The position numbers and the translations under genes are program-made. From contig CAMJKC010000076.1 of assembly GCA_946406305.1 (NCBI GenBank), positions 1 to 7,946 on the forward strand: DNA of 7,946 nucleotides, read 5' to 3'. This stretch comes from an uncultured Lachnospiraceae bacterium (GTDB lineage Bacteria > Bacillota > Clostridia > Lachnospirales > Lachnospiraceae). This document shows, piece by piece, positions 6,901-7,946 of the stretch. Position 1 is the stretch's first letter; each line of letters begins with the position of its first letter. A model generated the notes under the pieces. That model saw only the letters and a program-made list of their open reading frames with translations, was not told the origin of the DNA and ran no database searches.

Positions 6901-7946
6901 AAGTTTTGTTGCAAGCAGACTTTACACCAATAAACTATTATATAAAATATAATAAATCAAATCCAAGAGCAACAGGAACAATGAGAGATGACAGAGTGGC
7001 TTATGATGAAGAAAAACCTATAAAAGCAACAACATATAACCTTTCAGGAGGGAACAGTTTAGAGTATTGGGTTTTTGATTCAGTTGTTGCAAATGGTGTA
7101 GAGACAAAGAATCCAAACAATAAGAGAACGAGATACGGTGGTAACAATTACCCTAATACTGTGAAAAATCTGACAACTATAAGCGAAGCTTATGCAATGT
7201 TAAAAGCTGTTTGGTCAAATGTAACTTATTATATAGATTACGATCCTAACTTGCCAACAGGCTATACTCTTACATCTAACGAAGCAATTGATAGGTTGAC
7301 ATTGAGAGGCGGAGAAGAAGGAGTCATTACTGATAGAAGATACGAAGCAAAAGGCTTGGAATTCTTAGGTTGGTCAAGAAATAAAAATGCAAAAAGAGCA
7401 GAATATGTCGCAGGTGATGTAATTTATGGTCTTGCCGATAGCAGTAATCAAGTTATTGTTATGTATGCAGTATGGGATAAAAAATCAGGAACGGTGGATT
7501 TTGACCCAGGGCATAACAGCGACGAAGAAATTCCAGATATAGAAATAAAGAAGAATGAAGATAGTGATGGCGATGATGGCGATAAATTAATACCAACTCC
7601 AAGCGAGACAAAAAACGACACAAACGATGACTTCTTGTATTACATTATAAAAGAGATAATAGATGTAAATGGAAATCCATATGAGCTTACAGATGAAGAA
7701 AAACTTTTAAAAATATATCCAAAAGATAATGTACCAGCAAGTAGTTTGATTATAAATGATGGAGATACAGTAAATCTTTTAAAAATATATAATGAACCTT
7801 ATAAAGTAATTTTACGAGGTGATGAGAGGGTAGATACTGATGGGAAAGTATATAAAGCTACACCTTCACAGTATATTCAAGAAATATATGTAAATGATAG
7901 AGAGAGACTTGCTTCTGTTTCATTTGCTATGCCTGGAGCTTACATT
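900..7946 (+). CDS. Giant secreted modular surface protein with InlB-like repeats, 3' end outside the window
   Basis: I read the frame from ATG 900 to the last base and found 2349 codons without a stop, so the gene continues beyond the window. The product is secreted, with a signal peptide at residues 1-29. A Glu-rich low-complexity segment (about 30-220) follows, then a domain with an H-x-H-x2-C...C-x-H cluster and a GGAYYLT...LCLNGH segment (about 236-757) of the kind seen at the start of beta-helix surface proteins of Clostridia. From residue 758 it is built of about 17 modules of 85-115 residues; many end in LYAVW or RAVW and carry a GW in the middle, the signature of Listeria-Bacteroides (InlB B-type, beta-grasp-like) repeats. 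The last 1100 residues form a four-module super-repeat. The likely role is adhesion or matrix/host contact at the cell surface. No catalytic motif is visible. The C-terminus, where a sortase signal or wall-binding domain would be expected, is missing. It has its own promoter and leader; the true length is unknown. Confidence 0.93.
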   Translation, partial: MFKEKFKRTIAVLLLVSMIVTNNSFVALAENANNSETVSEKEKEQSKTYRYYEEYMAEKTGETSIDEESIEEDIEIETEEKFGEESDFDMESEIPNEEEKEEEMSEEEIFDESDKMNETEISEEKIDEENVEDEIETEENKYETEEETDKVNETEEEKEEESKTETEVETNKEEKEEVVIPTESETDIEVKEEETSTDSEAEEITTTSEAEEELSLEIEKYLLGKATYSQVEFEKHVHKLCGTSVDQMCQHGRIRINHTEPIMYEEWNEDTEIKDGGAYYLTKDIEYGMDINFSGNFYLCLNGHKLFLDDCVFVGLGNVLDNNIYIGDCTEVYSEICTTSRESMFKNTSVTINNNRDEGLMVFIAELFDNGGLFKSIKGQLKHIDLCPEYVKRRKNKYGTDEETDALSEIIEKRYFVNYAGGYMCADGSSVLTPPSSDPNVGLMRIYYDPKLAPDQKEFKFYPNWDRILINTYSAGGPIFTVDGTGLSFAEADIEGNYSNGSLIRVINGGRVVFKKPEYETDTGIFNIEQNSTVGSLFTIQEGSIQFEEGTQINIKDNIIRESDTTLSVIKIVESKWNLDEESFDYLTWDGSLSITDNKLVKVTDNEEFPSALYIGENVKIKTGNSFIRVKDNAIIGRANKPYSKATYDQVMATLSDTNVEYPDVFQVMSYNSDGFLSQKEGTFFDANNTHMEIVFMKGKHTGTIFNGWNSSTVLNYTESVAKVAFIPNLKYNERLTTFIEGSGADAKVKIGIEPENLVYYIDYNKGEPGRASDGNDYSENIQGTKERQTVKGYNTYVVLESEYTLEGYRQTGWASVSGATQWDYLCNEPIMQLAEEDEQVITLYAVWEEIQYRVEFVDAFSVSEEGGRIEEVNGRNVKYYSTLDFSEYNIQRVGYRLISWTLESVEGQKEGSEQIATGSVYPLDYRMTKFTQQRDAVIKFYPEVHYNNYYINFNANVPTRANGQVYPYEGSMEPQEFYYTFPDMLDPNEFNVNGFHFVGWSRVQRSVIKNETQEQIDSLINYEDTELVWNITSTEGEVINLYAVWAENTYTIVFEKGDNSANIASVSYDNVFYTETITAPNGVFEKQDSIMRGYRFKGAISYITSGSEIIDEDILDEEDIAELGIQFITMAEGNSYTEIMQCPFSTKDIVLIYSAIYDSGSMTVYYHSNAPKDVDGNQYVSQVDDYSVDMNLIEYEYAEPNKFLFTGYNFIGWAESTSSTTVKYVDEDSLMESVPDETGSLHLYALWQAITYNVTYIKGNPNAINRTTSLTQENLSYDTKYNTKSGIFSYQSHNVSYYVIESITYGENSIEEEYLPKVKYAQGAQFYNLTTISNATVTLRAVWTEVPYTIVFDANVPERATVSGATAEMNFTGPETRNLSPNGFVVKGYGFEGWSRNPDAIIPTYKDEDPVFGLGTYENEVITLYAVWGVLRGTIEFIPGFNPRPNDVMAPLVVDSKDVLVPEPYTSFTSNAGGDPFIFYNIASMRDANGNAIELTDEEKLQRVYPGAQAAFLLRGNGYTTVLQKIYDTQYFIVYGTNAVTDSDGIVHEILIDDESEESQVARMNERVKIKEPKSYRVTNGGFELTHIFLDDGGNQYTDGQIVENIVENPYEEVFLTPQYKAITYIVEFTKGGPEDSIRNIMNPIINRQYDVQYTFQNRYAWTNHNIDYFVLEKVTLADGTVLGENEFTREKITKNEGSVLFGYKNLTTWSNATVTLRAVWTNNNYKIRFNPNVPEGYTLSENISVYTQEVLGGNTVSLTPNRYKIDALQFIGWTRTPTAEEIDYIDEDQVFAISDGIQEYVDLYAQWRKKSGIIRFLPGYESTDIMPDIDVTEVEQIPEPNQDRNDIGSYFRYYIIATMTDAKGNVYRGGLTEKEKLKKVYPGDKSVNLLRSDGDIVTLIKIYNDEYYISLYGGYIDDSEGNRHVAEPQEYNQTSYINDRVILGSPSYLGNVLYEGEPTFDISGYTFANTYHNANKTTDTKVYKYGEVIDCLVEYAYEEVLLQADFTPINYYIKYNKSNPRATGTMRDDRVAYDEEKPIKATTYNLSGGNSLEYWVFDSVVANGVETKNPNNKRTRYGGNNYPNTVKNLTTISEAYAMLKAVWSNVTYYIDYDPNLPTGYTLTSNEAIDRLTLRGGEEGVITDRRYEAKGLEFLGWSRNKNAKRAEYVAGDVIYGLADSSNQVIVMYAVWDKKSGTVDFDPGHNSDEEIPDIEIKKNEDSDGDDGDKLIPTPSETKNDTNDDFLYYIIKEIIDVNGNPYELTDEEKLLKIYPKDNVPASSLIINDGDTVNLLKIYNEPYKVILRGDERVDTDGKVYKATPSQYIQEIYVNDRERLASVSFAMPGAYI
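987..1559 (+). repeat. Glu-rich low-complexity segment and GAA microsatellite (residues 30-220)
   Basis: About 190 residues right after the signal peptide are dominated by Glu, with Ser, Thr, Lys, Asp and Ile, and contain almost no aromatic residues after residue 60. At DNA level it is rich in GAA codon runs interrupted by AAA or ACA, for example 1188-1208, 1362-1382, 1413-1430 and 1470-1481. It is predicted to be disordered and strongly negative, acting as a stalk, spacer or charged brush at the mature N-terminus. The purine-rich run also creates long serine- and leucine-rich open frames on the minus strand, which are not genes. Confidence 0.85.
1602..3170 (+). other. N-terminal globular region, probable beta-helix-like domain (residues 235-757)
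   Basis: It opens with H236-x-H238-x2-C241-x7-C249-x-H251, then W267, GGAYYLT (276-282) and LCLNGH (299-304). This order (His/Cys cluster, W, 'YYLT', 'LCLNGH') is familiar from large clostridial surface proteins, where it starts a right-handed beta-helix of the pectin-lyase type. Later stretches such as LIRVINGGRVVF, SLFTIQEGSIQF, SITDNKLVKV and LYIGENVKI look like successive beta-helix turns. A stretch at about residues 380-450 with many Lys, Tyr and Pro looks like an insertion. No acidic catalytic motif of a glycosidase or lyase is seen. The fold is inferred from pattern only; the region could instead be several small beta domains. Confidence 0.55.
3171..4643 (+). repeat. Five divergent InlB/Listeria-Bacteroides-like modules N1-N5 (residues 758-1248)
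   Basis: The modules are N1 3171-3443, N2 3444-3731, N3 3732-4037, N4 4038-4382 and N5 4383-4643. Each begins with a Y-x-(I/V)-x-(Y/F) strand. N1, N3 and N5 have a central GW (TGWAS, VGWSR, IGWAE) and end in LYAVW or LYALW, as in the Listeria-Bacteroides repeat. N2 has SW in place of GW and ends in KFYPE. N4 has Gly-Ala (residues 1099-1100) where GW is expected and ends in IYSAIY. N1 and N4 open with KG-type sequence like the A modules further on, and N3 and N5 with NVP/NAP-type sequence like the B modules. This suggests an older, partly decayed alternation of the same two module types. Confidence 0.8.
4644..5765 (+). repeat. Super-repeat copy 1: modules A1-B1-C1-D1 (residues 1249-1622)
   Basis: A1 (4644-4931) begins YNVTYIKGNP and ends SNATVTLRAVW. 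B1 (4932-5186) begins YTIVFDANVPERA, has EGWSRNP in the middle and ends ITLYAVW. C1 (5187-5483) begins GTIEFIPGF, contains DANGNAIELTDEEKLQRVYPG and ends VLQKIY. D1 (5484-5765) begins YFIVYGTNAVTDSDG and contains MNERVKI. A and B are recognisable Listeria-Bacteroides-type repeats; C and D are not. Boundaries are set by the terminal Trp of A and B and by the KIY motif of C, and could shift by a few residues. Confidence 0.85.
5766..6929 (+). repeat. Super-repeat copy 2: modules A2-B2-C2-D2 (residues 1623-2010)
   Basis: A2 (5766-6065) begins YIVEFTKGGP and ends SNATVTLRAVW like A1. B2 (6066-6326) begins YKIRFNPNVPEGYTLS, has IGWTRTP and ends VDLYAQW. C2 (6327-6614) begins GIIRFLPGY, contains DAKGNV...LTEKEKLKKVYPG and ends LIKIY. 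D2 (6615-6929) begins YYISLYGGYIDDSEGN and contains INDRVIL. Module order and lengths follow copy 1 closely; start-to-start distances from copy 1 are 1122, 1134, 1140 and 1131 bp for A to D. Confidence 0.85.
6930..7946 (+). repeat. Super-repeat copy 3: A3-B3-C3 and the start of D3 (residues 2011-2349), cut by the window end
   Basis: A3 (6930-7214) begins YYIKYNKSNP and ends MLKAVW. B3 (7215-7475) begins YYIDYDPNLPTGYTLTS, has LGWSRNK and ends IVMYAVW. C3 (7476-7790) begins GTVDFDPGH, has an Asp-rich insertion (DSDGDDGDK, about 7560-7587), then DVNGNPYELTDEEKLLKIYP and ends LLKIY. D3 (7791-7946) begins YKVILRGDERVDTDGK and contains VNDRERL before the window stops. Spacing from copy 2 is 1149-1176 bp per module. 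Further copies may follow outside the window. Confidence 0.85.

Noticed and set aside
4644..7946. Direct repeats considered as a mobile element or CRISPR-like array
   Set aside because: The repeats are in-frame, protein-level modules with diverged DNA, no short constant repeat with variable spacers, no terminal inverted repeats and no transposase.

Overview
The window looks like chromosomal DNA from an AT-rich, low-GC Gram-positive bacterium, most probably an anaerobic member of the Clostridia. The grounds are strong AGGAGG-type ribosome binding sites, housekeeping (sigma-A type) promoters, heavy use of ATA (Ile) and AGA (Arg) codons, a CIRCE heat-shock operator, and a giant secreted protein with Listeria-Bacteroides (InlB B-repeat-like) modules. 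The genus cannot be fixed from this sequence.

Layout, all on the + strand. Positions 1-123 hold the C-terminal end of a probable isochorismatase/nicotinamidase-family cysteine hydrolase. A 73-bp gap then carries a CIRCE operator (125-151) whose right half overlaps a consensus -35 box (promoter 138-166). This controls a small heat-shock protein of the Hsp20/alpha-crystallin family (197-628), which ends in a Rho-independent terminator (643-683). The next gap has a well-formed promoter with extended -10 (744-772) and a leader of roughly 120 nt containing two sets of inverted repeats. These lead to a strong RBS and the start of a very large gene at 900.

That gene fills the rest of the window (900-7946, 2349 codons with no stop) and runs off the end. 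Its product reads as a secreted surface or adhesin-like protein. In order it has a signal peptide (residues 1-29), a Glu-rich low-complexity segment (about 30-220), a His/Cys cluster with a probable beta-helix-like N-terminal domain (about 236-757), five divergent InlB-like modules (758-1248), and then a higher-order array. In that array a four-module block (A-B-C-D, about 375-390 aa, 1.12-1.18 kb of DNA) occurs three times in tandem, the third copy cut by the window end. Modules A and B are recognisable relatives of the Listeria-Bacteroides repeat. Modules C and D lack its GW...LYAVW signature and have conserved motifs of their own that I do not recognise.

The three genes do not form an obvious pathway: the hydrolase, the heat-shock gene and the surface protein appear to be neighbours with separate control. 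No mobile element, CRISPR array, tRNA or rRNA is visible. The most noteworthy content is the super-repeat architecture with its C/D modules, and the structured leader ahead of the giant gene.
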